A DNA stretch of 64,000 bases, taken from an uncultured Sphingomonas sp. (GTDB lineage Bacteria > Pseudomonadota > Alphaproteobacteria > Sphingomonadales > Sphingomonadaceae). The DNA is taken from NCBI RefSeq assembly GCF_913774285.1, contig NZ_CAJYHX010000025.1:124001-188000 (forward strand). The letters run 5' to 3'. This document shows, piece after piece, positions 7,115-16,479 of the stretch (position 1 is its first letter; each line of letters starts with the position of its first letter). The position numbers and the translations under genes are program-made. The notes under the pieces are model-generated. The model made no database searches. It was not told the DNA's origin and saw only the letters and a list, made by a program, of their open reading frames with translations.

Positions 7115-7929
7115 GCATTCTCGCCGACCCCAATGCCGCACGCGACCATGCGCGCGCGATGGCCGGCACCGTCGTCGAGGCGATGCCGATCCTGCCGCCC
7201 AAGGCGGATGACCTGCCTGCGGGCGTCTCGGCCGACGATCTCGTCTGGGAAGAGACGATCGCCGCCGGCGGCTATGCCAGCCGCGTGCTGGCGCGCGGCA
7301 CCCGGCTGCGGCTGATCGACCTGCACGGCGATGCCTGCGTCTCGCTCCAGCTGTTCAACGCCGCGATGCCGACCGAGCGGCTCAACGTCGCCGATACGGT
7401 GAAGGTGCAGTGGAACGCCTATCTCGGCACCGGCAGCCTGTTCCTTTCCGACATGGGCCGCGTGCTCGCCAGCATCGAGCAGGACGGCGCCGGCACCCAT
7501 GACGCGTTCTGCGGAGCATCCAACGCCGCGTCGAACGAACGCCGCTACGGGGATGGCAGCAATTCGGGGCCGTTCCCCAATGCCCGCGATCGGCTGCTGC
7601 TGGGTGCGGCCAAGCACGGCCTCACCCGCCGCGACGTGCATCCGTGCGTGAACCTGTTCAAGGGCGTCCGCATCGCCGCCGACGGCACCACCGAACCGCA
7701 GTTCGGGCCGTTCGCGCCAGGCCGCACGCTGGTGCTGCGCGCCGAGATGGACCTGATTGTCGTGCTGGCCAATTGCCCGCACGTCCTCGATCCGCGTCCC
7801 TGGACCGTCACGCCGCTGCGCGCCACCGCCTGGCGCGGGCCGGTGACGGCGGAGAACGATCCGATCCGCAACGCGACGCCCGAGCGGCAACGCGCCTTCC
7901 TCAACACCGAAGACTGGGTCCGCCGCTGA
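7111..7929 (+). CDS. DUF1989 protein, probable carboxyguanidine deiminase subunit (larger)
   Basis: 272 residues, urea carboxylase-associated family (DUF1989). It belongs with the next gene to the pair shown in other bacteria to be the two subunits of carboxyguanidine deiminase (CgdA/CgdB), which turns carboxyguanidine into allophanate and ammonia. Visible landmarks are RLIDLHGDACVSLQLFNA, FCGASNAASNERRYG and a HPCVNLFKG segment. These resemble the corresponding parts of the second subunit, so the two genes are paralogues. I cannot say with certainty which is A and which is B. ATGA overlap upstream and TGATG overlap downstream indicate tight coupling. Confidence 0.82.
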   Translation: MSILADPNAARDHARAMAGTVVEAMPILPPKADDLPAGVSADDLVWEETIAAGGYASRVLARGTRLRLIDLHGDACVSLQLFNAAMPTERLNVADTVKVQWNAYLGTGSLFLSDMGRVLASIEQDGAGTHDAFCGASNAASNERRYGDGSNSGPFPNARDRLLLGAAKHGLTRRDVHPCVNLFKGVRIAADGTTEPQFGPFAPGRTLVLRAEMDLIVVLANCPHVLDPRPWTVTPLRATAWRGPVTAENDPIRNATPERQRAFLNTEDWVRR

Positions 7930-8564
7930 TGGAACAGGATGTGGCACTTGCCGGCCTCCCCGGCCGGGTGATCCATGACGAGATCGTCCCCGCCCGCGCC
8001 CCCTGGCTGCACCGGGTTAAGGCGGGCGAAACGCTCCGCGTCGTCGACCTCGAAGGCAACCAGGCGGTCGACTTCCTCCTCTACGCCACGGACGATGATG
8101 CCGAGCGCTACAGCGCGCAGGACACGATCGCGGCGCAGGCCAATATCTTCCTGCGCACCGGGAGCGTGCTGCGTTCGAACGAGGGCCGGCCGATGATGAC
8201 GATCACCGCGACCGCGGTCGAGTATCACGACACGATCGGCGGCGCCTGTTCGTGCGAGTCCAACAGCTTGCGCTACGGCCATTTCACCAAGGCGCAGCAC
8301 GCCTGTGTCGACAATTTCCTCGAGGCCAATCTGCGCGACGGCCGCGGCAAGCGCGACATCGTGTCGAACGTCAATTTCTTCATGAACGTGCCGGTCGAGG
8401 CCGATGGTGCGCTGGGCATCGTCGACGGCATCTCGGCGCCCGGCCTGACCGTGGACCTTCGCGCAGAAATGGATGTGACCGTGGTCGTTTCGAATTGCCC
8501 GCAGATCAACAATCCCTGCAACGGCTTCAATCCCACCCCCGTCCGCATGATCGTCACCGCATGA
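7929..8564 (+). CDS. DUF1989 protein, probable carboxyguanidine deiminase subunit (smaller)
   Basis: 211 residues, the smaller partner of the preceding gene. It has LRVVDLEGNQAVDFLLY near the N-terminus and GGACSCESNSLRYGH at the position equivalent to FCGASNAASNERRYG in the larger subunit. A SNVNFFMNVP segment follows. Cysteine- and histidine-containing motifs shared by both subunits are plausible metal or catalytic residues. Its ATG shares one base with the upstream stop, and its stop overlaps the carboxylase ATG, so subunit stoichiometry is probably set by translational coupling. Confidence 0.82.
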   Translation: MEQDVALAGLPGRVIHDEIVPARAPWLHRVKAGETLRVVDLEGNQAVDFLLYATDDDAERYSAQDTIAAQANIFLRTGSVLRSNEGRPMMTITATAVEYHDTIGGACSCESNSLRYGHFTKAQHACVDNFLEANLRDGRGKRDIVSNVNFFMNVPVEADGALGIVDGISAPGLTVDLRAEMDVTVVVSNCPQINNPCNGFNPTPVRMIVTA

Positions 8565-11500
8565 GCGTGCGCACCGTCCTGATCGCCAATCGCGGGGCGA
8601 TCGCCTGCCGGATTATCCGCACGCTGAAGAAGATGGGCATCCGCTCGGTCGCGGTCTTCTCCGACGCCGACGAGGCCTCGCGCCATGTCGCGCTGGCGGA
8701 CATTGCGGTGCGGATCGGCCCCGGCCCGGCGGCGGAAAGCTATCTCGACGTTGCCCGCATCCTGGCAGCCGCCAAGGAAACCGGCGCCGACGCGATCCAC
8801 CCCGGCTATGGCTTCCTCTCCGAGAACGCCGCCTTTGCCGAAGCCTGCGAGACCGCCGGCATCGCCTTCATCGGCCCAACCCCGGACAGCATCCGCGCCT
8901 TCGGCCTCAAGCACAGCGCGCGCGCGCTGGCCGAGGCGGAGAACGTCCCCCTCGCCCCCGGCACCGGCCTGCTCGACAGCGTCGAGGCCGCGCTCGAAGC
9001 GGCGGAGCGCATCGGCTATCCGGTGATGCTCAAGGCGACCGCGGGCGGCGGCGGCATCGGCATGCGGGTGTGCGCCGACGCGCAGGCGGTGCGCGACGGC
9101 TATGCCGCGGTGGCGCGGCTGGGTGCAGGCAATTTCGGCGATGCCGGGCTGTTCCTCGAACGCTTCGTGCCGCGCGCGCGCCATGTCGAAGTGCAGATCT
9201 TCGGCGACGGCCAGGGCCGAGTCGTGGCGCTCGGCGAGCGCGACTGCTCGCTCCAGCGCCGCAACCAGAAGGTCGTCGAAGAGGCCCCCGCCCCGCACTT
9301 GCCCGAACGCGTCCGCGCGGCGCTGATCGAGGCGGCGGTGCGGCTGGGCGAGGCGGCCAACTACCGCTCCGCCGGCACCGTCGAGTTCCTCTACGATCCC
9401 GCGCGCGAGGACTGGTTCTTCCTCGAAGTGAATACGCGCCTCCAGGTCGAGCACGGCGTTACCGAGGAAGTGACCGGGGTCGACCTGGTCGAGTGGATGG
9501 TGCGCGGCGCAGGCGGCGATTACAGCTTCCTCGACACGCCCGTCCCCGCGCCGAAGGGTTGGTCGATCCAGGCGCGGCTCTATGCCGAGGATCCCGCGGT
9601 CGACTTCCGCCCGGCCTCGGGCACGCTCACCGACGTGGCGTTCCCGGAAGGCGTCCGCGTCGAGAGCTGGGTGGAGTCGGGCAGTACCGTGTCCTCCTTC
9701 TACGATCCGATGCTCGCCAAGCTGATCGTGCATGGCGAGGACCGCGAGTCCGCGGTCGCGGCGATGCAGGCGGCGCTCGACCGCACCCGCTTCGCCGGCA
9801 TCGAGACCAATGTCCGCTGGCTCCGCGACGTGGCCCGCAGCGAGGACTTCGTTACCGGCGACGTCTCGACCCGCTCGCTCGAAACCGTGGTTCATCGCCC
9901 GCAGAGCATCGTCGTCCGCTCGGCCGGCACCGCGACCAGCGTGCAGGATTATCCCGGCCGTGTCGGCCTGTGGGACATCGGCGTGCCGCCCTCGGGCCCG
10001 ATGGACGCGCGTGCCTTCCGCCTCGGCAACATGCTGCTCGGCAACGACAGCACCGCGCCCGGGCTGGAGATGACCGCGACGGGCCCCACCCTCCAGTTCA
10101 ACACCGCGACCCGCATCGTCCTCACCGGCGCCGACTTCGCCGCGACGCTCGACGGCAAGCCGGTCGAGCGCAACAAGCCCATCGCGATCGCCGAGGGCCA
10201 GATTCTGGCGCTCGGCCGCGTCACCGGCGGCGGCATGCGCGGCTATATCCTGTTCGCCGGCGGGCTCGACGTGCCGAGCTATCTCGGCAGCGCCAGCACC
10301 TTCGATCTCGGCGAGTTCGGCGGCCATGGCGGGCGCGTGCTCCGCGTCGGCGACACGCTGCACCTCACCGATCACGCCCCCGCCGTCATTCCCGGCCCGC
10401 GTAGCATCGAGCAGGAACCGCTCGGCCCCGACTGGACGATCCGCGTCCTCTACGGCCCGCACGGCGCCCCCGATTTCTTCGCGCCGGACGATGTCGACAC
10501 GATCCTCTCCGCCGAGTGGAAGGTCCACTACAACAGCAACCGCACCGGCGTGCGCCTGGTCGGCCCCAAGCCGCACTGGGCGCGCAAGGACGGCGGCGAG
10601 GCGGGGCTCCACCCGTCCAACATCCACGACAATCCCTATGCGATCGGCGCACTGGATTTCACCGGCGACATGCCGATCATCCTCGGCCCCGACGGCCCCT
10701 CGCTGGGCGGCTTCGTCTGCCCGTTCGTGGTGATCGCGGCGGACCTGTGGAAGGTCGGCCAGCTGGCACCGGGCGACCGCATCCAGTTCGAGCAGGTCAG
10801 CCTCGACGAGGCCGATGCCGCCGCCCAGGTCGAAGAGGCCTGGATCGAGGGCCGTGCCGCCACCGCGACCAGCCCCGCCAAGGGCGGCGGGCGCGACGCG
10901 ATCCTGGTCGACCTGCCCGCCAAGGGCCGCCGCCCGCGTGTACTCTTCCGCCGCCAGGGCGATCGCAACCTGCTGGTCGAATATGGCCCGATCACGCTCG
11001 ACCTCGAGCTGCGCCTGCGCGTCCATGCCGCGACGACGGCGCTTGCCGAGCTGGCGCTGCCGGGCATTCTCGACATCGTGCCGGGCATCCGCTCCTTCCA
11101 GGTGCATATCGACGGCATCCGCCTGAAGGAGGCGGCGCTGATCGAGCGGCTGACGCAGATCGAGGACGCACTCGGCGATCTCGAGGATTTCGTGATCCCC
11201 TCGCGCATCGTGCACCTGCCGCTGAGCTGGAACGATCCCGCGATCCACGAGACGATCCAGCGCTACATGCGCGTGGTCCGCGACGACGCGCCCTGGTGCC
11301 CGGACAATATCGAGTTCATCCGCCGCGCCAACGGGCTTGCCAGCGCCGAGGAGGTCCACCGGATCATCTTCGACGCCAGCTACCTCGTCTATGGCCTGGG
11401 CGACGTGTATCTCGGTGCGCCGGTGGCCACCCCGATCGACCCGCGCCACCGGCTGGTCACCACCAAGTACAACCCCGCCCGCACCTGGACGCCGCCCAAT

Positions 11501-12160
11501 GTGGTCGGCATCGGCGGCGCCTATATGTGCATCTACGGCATGGAGGGTCCGGGCGGCTATCAGCTGTTCGGCCGCACCATCCAGGTGTGGAACACCTATC
11601 GCCAGACCGGCGCCTTCGCCGAGGGCAAGCCCTGGCTGCTCCGCTTCTTCGACCAGATCCGCTTCTTCCCGGTCAGCCACGAAGAGCTGACCGAATGGCG
11701 GCGCGACTTCCCGCTGGGCCGGCGCGAGATCCAGATCGAGGAGACCGAGTTCCGGCTCTCCGACTATCGCGAGTTCCTCGCCGAGAATGCGCGTTCGATC
11801 GCCGCGTTCGAGAAGCAGCGCAACGCCGCCTTCGCCGCCGAGCGTGCGGAGTGGGAACGCAAGGGCGAGTTCGATCGCGTCGCCAGCCTCACCGAAAGCG
11901 CGGACGACAGCGCCGACGAAGCGGTGACGGTGCCCGACGGCGCCGAGCTGGTGGAAGCGCCCTTCGGCGGCAGCGTTTGGAAGCTGCTCAAGGAGGTCGG
12001 CGACCCGATCGACGCCGGCGAGACGATCGCGGTGCTCGAAGCGATGAAGATGGAGTTCCCCGTGACCAGCCCGGCGGCGGGTACGGTGGCGGCGCTCTAT
12101 GTCGCCGAGCGGCAGACCGTAACGCCGGGGTCGCCGGTGCTGGCGCTGGTGCGGGCATGA
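8561..12160 (+). CDS. Biotin-dependent guanidine/urea carboxylase
   Basis: 1199 residues, the usual length of single-chain bacterial urea carboxylases. The order is biotin carboxylase (about 1-450; starts TVLIANRGAIACRII, ATP-grasp loop KATAGGGGIGMRV), a KipA/AHS2-like carboxyltransferase half (about 455-770), a KipI/AHS1-like half (about 785-1060), a charged linker, and a biotin carboxyl carrier domain with EAMKM, K1163 being the biotinylated lysine. It uses ATP and bicarbonate to carboxylate guanidine or urea. Many enzymes first named urea carboxylase prefer guanidine. The two adjacent DUF1989 genes favour guanidine here, since urea carboxylation would not need them. Confidence 0.92.
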   Translation: MSVRTVLIANRGAIACRIIRTLKKMGIRSVAVFSDADEASRHVALADIAVRIGPGPAAESYLDVARILAAAKETGADAIHPGYGFLSENAAFAEACETAGIAFIGPTPDSIRAFGLKHSARALAEAENVPLAPGTGLLDSVEAALEAAERIGYPVMLKATAGGGGIGMRVCADAQAVRDGYAAVARLGAGNFGDAGLFLERFVPRARHVEVQIFGDGQGRVVALGERDCSLQRRNQKVVEEAPAPHLPERVRAALIEAAVRLGEAANYRSAGTVEFLYDPAREDWFFLEVNTRLQVEHGVTEEVTGVDLVEWMVRGAGGDYSFLDTPVPAPKGWSIQARLYAEDPAVDFRPASGTLTDVAFPEGVRVESWVESGSTVSSFYDPMLAKLIVHGEDRESAVAAMQAALDRTRFAGIETNVRWLRDVARSEDFVTGDVSTRSLETVVHRPQSIVVRSAGTATSVQDYPGRVGLWDIGVPPSGPMDARAFRLGNMLLGNDSTAPGLEMTATGPTLQFNTATRIVLTGADFAATLDGKPVERNKPIAIAEGQILALGRVTGGGMRGYILFAGGLDVPSYLGSASTFDLGEFGGHGGRVLRVGDTLHLTDHAPAVIPGPRSIEQEPLGPDWTIRVLYGPHGAPDFFAPDDVDTILSAEWKVHYNSNRTGVRLVGPKPHWARKDGGEAGLHPSNIHDNPYAIGALDFTGDMPIILGPDGPSLGGFVCPFVVIAADLWKVGQLAPGDRIQFEQVSLDEADAAAQVEEAWIEGRAATATSPAKGGGRDAILVDLPAKGRRPRVLFRRQGDRNLLVEYGPITLDLELRLRVHAATTALAELALPGILDIVPGIRSFQVHIDGIRLKEAALIERLTQIEDALGDLEDFVIPSRIVHLPLSWNDPAIHETIQRYMRVVRDDAPWCPDNIEFIRRANGLASAEEVHRIIFDASYLVYGLGDVYLGAPVATPIDPRHRLVTTKYNPARTWTPPNVVGIGGAYMCIYGMEGPGGYQLFGRTIQVWNTYRQTGAFAEGKPWLLRFFDQIRFFPVSHEELTEWRRDFPLGRREIQIEETEFRLSDYREFLAENARSIAAFEKQRNAAFAAERAEWERKGEFDRVASLTESADDSADEAVTVPDGAELVEAPFGGSVWKLLKEVGDPIDAGETIAVLEAMKMEFPVTSPAAGTVAALYVAERQTVTPGSPVLALVRA

Positions 12161-13914
12161 CGGCGCTCGACCGGCTTTCGGTGGCGGGCATCGCCGCCGA
12201 GGTGCAGGCGGGGCGGCGCAGCGCGGTCGCGGTGATCGAGGACGTGATGGCGCGGCTCACCGCCTATGATGCCATCCAGCCGGCGGTGTGGATCTCGCGG
12301 TTCGAGCCCGATGCGCTGCGCGCCGCTGCGGCTGCGGTCGATGCACGGGTAGCTGCAGGCGAGACTCTGCCGCTGGCAGGCGTGCCCTTCGCTGTGAAGG
12401 ACAATATCGACCTCGCGGGCCTCGCCACCACTGCCGCCTGCCCGGCCTTCGCCTATCAACCCGAGCAATCGGCGACGGTCGTCGCGAAGCTGGTGGCTGC
12501 CGGAGCCATCCCGGTCGGCAAGGCCAATCTCGACCAGTTCGCCACCGGCCTCAACGGCACGCGCAGCCCCTACGGCATCCCGCGAAACGCCTATAACCGC
12601 GCCTGGGTGAGCGGCGGCTCCAGCTCGGGCTCGGCCGTGGCGGTCGCCGCCGGACTGGTTGCCTTCGCGCTAGGCACCGATACCGCAGGCTCGGGACGGG
12701 TACCCGCCGCGTTCAACCATCTCGTTGGCCTCAAGCCGAGCAAGGGCCGCTGGAGCAGCTCGGGGCTTGTCCCCGCCTGCCGCACGCTCGACTGCATCAC
12801 GGTGTTCGCGGCCACCACCGAGGATGCCGCGCTGGTCGATACTATCGCCGCCGGCTTCGACGCTACGGACTCGCTCTCCCGCGACCTGCCGGACCGGCCT
12901 CGTGCCCATCGCCGCATCGGCGTTCCCCGCCCGGAGCAATGCCGCTGGTTCGGCGACATCGAGTCCGAATACCTCTACCGCCAGGCGCTGGCCGGGTTCG
13001 ACGCCGAGCTGGTCGAAATCGACCTCGCCCCGCTCGATGAAGCCGCGCGGCTGCTCTACGACGGCCCCTGGGTCGCCGAGCGCACCGCGGCACTGCAGGG
13101 CCTGTTGCTGGACAACCCCGACGCGATCCACCCGGTGGTGCGCGAGATCGTCGAAGGCGGCTTCGGCTATAGCGCGATCGATGCGTTCAACGGCGCTTAT
13201 CGCCTGGTCGAACTCGCCCGCGCGGCGGCGGCGATGTGGGACCAGGTCGACCTGCTCGCCCTGCCCACCGCGCCGACCAGCTACCGCGTCGCGGAGATGC
13301 TTGCCGAGCCGATCAGGGTGAATGCGAGCCTCGGCGCCTACACCAATTTCGTGAACCTGCTCGATATGGCGGCGATTGCCGTACCCGCCGGCATGTATGC
13401 CAGCGGCGTCGGCTTCGGTGTGACGCTGATGGGCCCGGCGGGCACGGATCGCGCGCTGCTCGACGCAGCGAACGCACTTTTCCCCGCGACGGCAACCCCG
13501 CCGCCGCTGGACCTGGAGGGACGGATGGAAACGGTGAAGCTCGCGGTCGTAGGCGCCCATCTCGAAGGCATGCCGCTCCACTGGCAGCTGACCTCGCGCG
13601 AGGCGAAGTTCGTCGGCGCGACCACCACGGCGCCGACCTACAAGCTCTACGCCATGGCCGAGAGCGTACCGCCCAAGCCCGCGCTGGTGTACAGCGAGGA
13701 CGGCGGTGCGGCGATCGCGCTGGAAGTCTACGAACTCGACATGGCCGCGTTCGGCAGCTTCGTCGCCGAAGTGCCCCCGCCGCTCGCGATCGGCACGGTG
13801 ACGCTGGACGACGGCAGCATGGTCAAGGGCTTCGTCGCCGAGCCGCGCGCGATGACCGGCGCCGAGGACATCACCGCGCTCGGCGGCTGGCGGGCGTATA
13901 TCGCGCGGGGCTGA
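12157..13914 (+). CDS. atzF: Allophanate hydrolase
   Basis: 585 residues. An N-terminal amidase-signature domain carries the Ser-cisSer-Lys triad: K81 in FAVKDNIDL, S155 in GGSSSGSA and S179 in TDTAGSGR. The spacings (74 and 24) equal those of AtzF K91/S165/S189. The C-terminal ~110 residues form the small second domain which in AtzF-type enzymes finishes breakdown to ammonia and CO2. It would hydrolyse the allophanate produced by the upstream enzymes. The ATG overlaps the carboxylase stop. It is the last gene of the operon, followed by an inverted repeat that can act as a terminator. Confidence 0.92.
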   Translation: MTALDRLSVAGIAAEVQAGRRSAVAVIEDVMARLTAYDAIQPAVWISRFEPDALRAAAAAVDARVAAGETLPLAGVPFAVKDNIDLAGLATTAACPAFAYQPEQSATVVAKLVAAGAIPVGKANLDQFATGLNGTRSPYGIPRNAYNRAWVSGGSSSGSAVAVAAGLVAFALGTDTAGSGRVPAAFNHLVGLKPSKGRWSSSGLVPACRTLDCITVFAATTEDAALVDTIAAGFDATDSLSRDLPDRPRAHRRIGVPRPEQCRWFGDIESEYLYRQALAGFDAELVEIDLAPLDEAARLLYDGPWVAERTAALQGLLLDNPDAIHPVVREIVEGGFGYSAIDAFNGAYRLVELARAAAAMWDQVDLLALPTAPTSYRVAEMLAEPIRVNASLGAYTNFVNLLDMAAIAVPAGMYASGVGFGVTLMGPAGTDRALLDAANALFPATATPPPLDLEGRMETVKLAVVGAHLEGMPLHWQLTSREAKFVGATTTAPTYKLYAMAESVPPKPALVYSEDGGAAIALEVYELDMAAFGSFVAEVPPPLAIGTVTLDDGSMVKGFVAEPRAMTGAEDITALGGWRAYIARG

Positions 13915-13931
13915 GCACCCGCCCCTCGACC

Positions 13932-14023
13932 GTCATCCCGGCGAAAGCGGGATCCATTGGCGCCACGTATCCGCAGGAGCTACCACCGAGCGGCGAATGG
14001 ATTCCAGCTTTCGCCGGAATGAC
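13932..14023. repeat. Inverted repeat of GTCATCCCGGCGAAAGC type
   Basis: GTCATCCCGGCGAAAGC followed by GGGATCCATT (from 13932) is mirrored by AATGGATTCCAGC plus TTTCGCCGGAATGAC (to 14023), with ~36 bp between the arms. This is the widespread palindromic intergenic repeat of sphingomonads and xanthomonads. It sits between the convergent ends of the guanidine operon and the MBL gene, where it could terminate both transcripts. Confidence 0.65.
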
Positions 14024-14035
14024 AGATGGGAAGAG

Positions 14036-14941
14036 TCAGTCGTTGGGCCGGGCCGGCACCGGATAGACGATGAAGTCCGCGTGCCGGTCGATCGCGGGCA
14101 CCGGTCCGGCTTTCGCCACCGCAGCGCGCAGCTCCTCGATCGTGGCGGGCGCCAGCGGGAGCGGATGCTCGTCCGCATGCACCGGCGCTTCCATCCCGTA
14201 ATCCTTGCCCGGCGTGGTCGTCATCTCGATATGCGCGCCTAGCAGCGCCCGGATCGGGTGCGTCTTGGCGAACGCCGCCAGCCGCTCGGCACTGGCGCGG
14301 AAATCGTCGAAATGGTTCAGCGGCACATAGAGCCGCCCCGGATAGAGCATGTCGCCCGAGAACAGCAGCCGCGTCCGCGCATCATAGACCATGATGTGCG
14401 CCGGCTGGTGCCCCGGCGTCGCCAGCACATCGAGCATCCGTCCGCCCAGATCGTAGTGCGCCCCGTCGCGTGGCCAGTCGGTGAAGCGGAAGAACGCGGC
14501 CACCTCCGCGGGCTTCAGCCCGACCACGTCGGTATCAGGTCGATCGCGAAACTCGTCGTCGCCGGCATGGTGGTCGCCATGGCTGTGCGAATGCGCGACG
14601 ACCAGCCGGATCGCGCGGCCGCCATGCCTGGCCTGCCAGTCGGCGACCAGCCGGTCCACCGTCGGCCGGATCTTCAGCCCGCCTGCCCCCGTATCGAGCA
14701 GCAGCGCCCGATCGCGGCCGAAGATCAGGTACAGGAACGGCGCCTCGAAATTGGTCTTCACCGATTGGCGGATCACGAAGGTGTCGCCGTCGATCGCCTG
14801 CACTTGCGTCTCCGGCTCGTTCGCCGCGGTGCCGTTGATCCAGGGCGCGAACGCCAGCGGCTTCGGGTCTGCCGCGCCGAGCAGCAGGAAGGCACCAAGG
14901 CCCAGCGAAAAACAGCGTTCAATCCGGTTCATAACGCCCAT
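14036..14941 (-). CDS. Exported MBL-fold metallo-hydrolase
   Basis: 301 residues with an N-terminal signal peptide (basic start, hydrophobic run to about residue 24). The metallo-beta-lactamase-fold motif HSHGDH (H119, H121, D123, H124) follows strand LVVAH. Further zinc ligands are plausible in TPGHQPAH and in the GAHIEM segment. The family includes lactamases, lactonases and glyoxalase II-like hydrolases. The substrate cannot be deduced. Two start codons are possible (14941 or 14932), and neither has a clear ribosome-binding site. It is convergent with the guanidine operon and divergent from the desaturase-like gene. Confidence 0.8.
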   Translation of the reverse strand: MGVMNRIERCFSLGLGAFLLLGAADPKPLAFAPWINGTAANEPETQVQAIDGDTFVIRQSVKTNFEAPFLYLIFGRDRALLLDTGAGGLKIRPTVDRLVADWQARHGGRAIRLVVAHSHSHGDHHAGDDEFRDRPDTDVVGLKPAEVAAFFRFTDWPRDGAHYDLGGRMLDVLATPGHQPAHIMVYDARTRLLFSGDMLYPGRLYVPLNHFDDFRASAERLAAFAKTHPIRALLGAHIEMTTTPGKDYGMEAPVHADEHPLPLAPATIEELRAAVAKAGPVPAIDRHADFIVYPVPARPND

Positions 14942-15068
14942 GCTGGGCTACCCATCGGCACCGGACAAGCCGCCAAATCCCCCGCTACGTCAAACGACTT
15001 ACGGCGTGCCGACCCCGTTTCGGTCATCTTCGAATCATCGGAATCACGGGCGAGGACCGGGCGCAATC

Positions 15069-16013
15069 ATGGATGCAGCTGTACCGACCAACTTCGAGGC
15101 AACCGGCGTGCAGGGCGGCCCGGTCAAGCGCTTCATCTTCACCTGGTTCCAGCCCGCGGTGCTGCTCGCGATGGTGCTGTTCTGGACGCTGGCACCGGAT
15201 TCGATCGCCAAGGCCTCGGTCGCGGTCGGCATCGGCATCGTCTTCAAGCTCTGCCTGCTCGGCATGGAGCGGATCAGCGAGCGCCACCGCCACTGGCGGC
15301 TGACCTGGAAGGAGCTCGCCAGCGATCTCTTCTATGTCGGCATGAGCTACACGCTGATCAAATATGCCGGCAAGCATTTCGGCGATGACGCGATCATCGA
15401 CGCTATCAAGGGCTATTTCCACCTCAAGACCGCCTGGGCGGGGCAGATCCCGATCCTGTTCCAGGCGCTGGCGATCCTGCTGATCTTTGATTTCTGCCAG
15501 TACTGGATGCATCGTGGCATGCACAACTGGACGCCGCTGTGGCTCACCCATGCGCCGCACCATCACATCACCCAGCTCAACGCGCTGAAGGGCTCCGTCG
15601 GCAATCCGATCGAGCTGTTCCTGATCGGCCTCAGTCTCGGTGGCTTCTTCGACTTCCTGCCGCGCGCCGCGCTGCTCGCCGGGGGCATCGGCATGGCGAT
15701 CGGCGCCTATACCCATGCCAATATCCGCTTCAACACGCCGCGCTGGTGGTCCTTCCTGTTCAACACGGTCGAGCATCACAGCCTGCACCACTCGCCCGAT
15801 TACGACAGCAGCCGGACGAACTACGCCAACACCTTCATCTTCATCGACCGCATTTTCGGCACCTGCCGCGACTCCGAGGCGGCGCATGTCGGGCTCGACG
15901 ATTGCCGCCGATTGGGGATTAAGGAGCAAATGGTCTATCCGTTCCGGCCGGTGGTACGCTGGGTGAAGCAGCTGCGCGCCCCCCGCCTGCCCGAAGCGGT
16001 AGCCGCCGAATGA
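15069..16013 (+). CDS. Sterol desaturase / fatty acid hydroxylase family membrane protein
   Basis: 314 residues, with about four to five membrane segments (28-45, 50-65, 128-145, 185-215). Three histidine boxes of the di-iron hydroxylase superfamily are visible: HRGMH (148-152), HAPHHH (161-166) and HHSLHH (236-241), followed by NYANTF. It should hydroxylate or desaturate a lipid using oxygen. The start at 15069 was chosen because upstream in-frame codons would run through the divergent promoter region. Its stop overlaps the ATG of a small membrane protein, suggesting a two-gene unit. Confidence 0.85.
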   Translation: MDAAVPTNFEATGVQGGPVKRFIFTWFQPAVLLAMVLFWTLAPDSIAKASVAVGIGIVFKLCLLGMERISERHRHWRLTWKELASDLFYVGMSYTLIKYAGKHFGDDAIIDAIKGYFHLKTAWAGQIPILFQALAILLIFDFCQYWMHRGMHNWTPLWLTHAPHHHITQLNALKGSVGNPIELFLIGLSLGGFFDFLPRAALLAGGIGMAIGAYTHANIRFNTPRWWSFLFNTVEHHSLHHSPDYDSSRTNYANTFIFIDRIFGTCRDSEAAHVGLDDCRRLGIKEQMVYPFRPVVRWVKQLRAPRLPEAVAAE

Positions 16014-16471
16014 GCTGGCTGCGCGCGATCGACTGGATCTGGCACGTCCGCGGCACGCTGGCCCTGCCCGCCCGCCCCAGCTCCTTCCATGCGCTGGAGC
16101 CGGTATTCGAGGAGCGCGGCACCACGCTGGAGCGCGGCCCCGACACGCTGGTGTTCCACAAGGACAATCCGGACTCGCAGGACAGGCTCGCCTCGTTCGA
16201 GCACGGCACGCTGGAGTTCGTGGAGACCGAGCAGGGCCCGGCGCTGCGCTACGACCTGACCAGCCACCCGCTGCTCTGGTGCTTCATCGCGCCTGCGCCC
16301 TTCGCCGCGCTCGCCTATGCCGCGCAGCCGATGCGGATCCCCGGCTATGTCTTCGCCGGCATCTTCGCGGCGATGTATCTCGCCGGTCGCGTCATCGAGC
16401 AGCGAAACGCGCACAAGCTGTTCCGCGAGCGCCTGCTCGGGACCGACACCGCCGAGGCAGTGCCGGCCTGA
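16010..16471 (+). CDS. Small hypothetical membrane protein next to the desaturase
   Basis: 153 residues, not recognised as a named family. The first ~85 residues are soluble with aromatic, Trp-rich patches (SWLRAIDWIWHVRGT). Two hydrophobic segments follow at about 88-106 and 109-126, ending in a basic RNAHKLFRERLL tail. The ATGA overlap with the desaturase-like gene implies co-expression. It may be an accessory subunit of that enzyme, but nothing in the sequence shows activity. Confidence 0.7.
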   Translation: MSWLRAIDWIWHVRGTLALPARPSSFHALEPVFEERGTTLERGPDTLVFHKDNPDSQDRLASFEHGTLEFVETEQGPALRYDLTSHPLLWCFIAPAPFAALAYAAQPMRIPGYVFAGIFAAMYLAGRVIEQRNAHKLFRERLLGTDTAEAVPA

Positions 16472-16479
16472 GGAGGCGC

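Noticed and set aside
8273..11680. A 1135-codon open frame on the reverse strand
   Set aside because: It lies entirely opposite the carboxylase gene. High GC keeps the antisense frame open, and its translation is Arg/His/Asp-rich with no domain.
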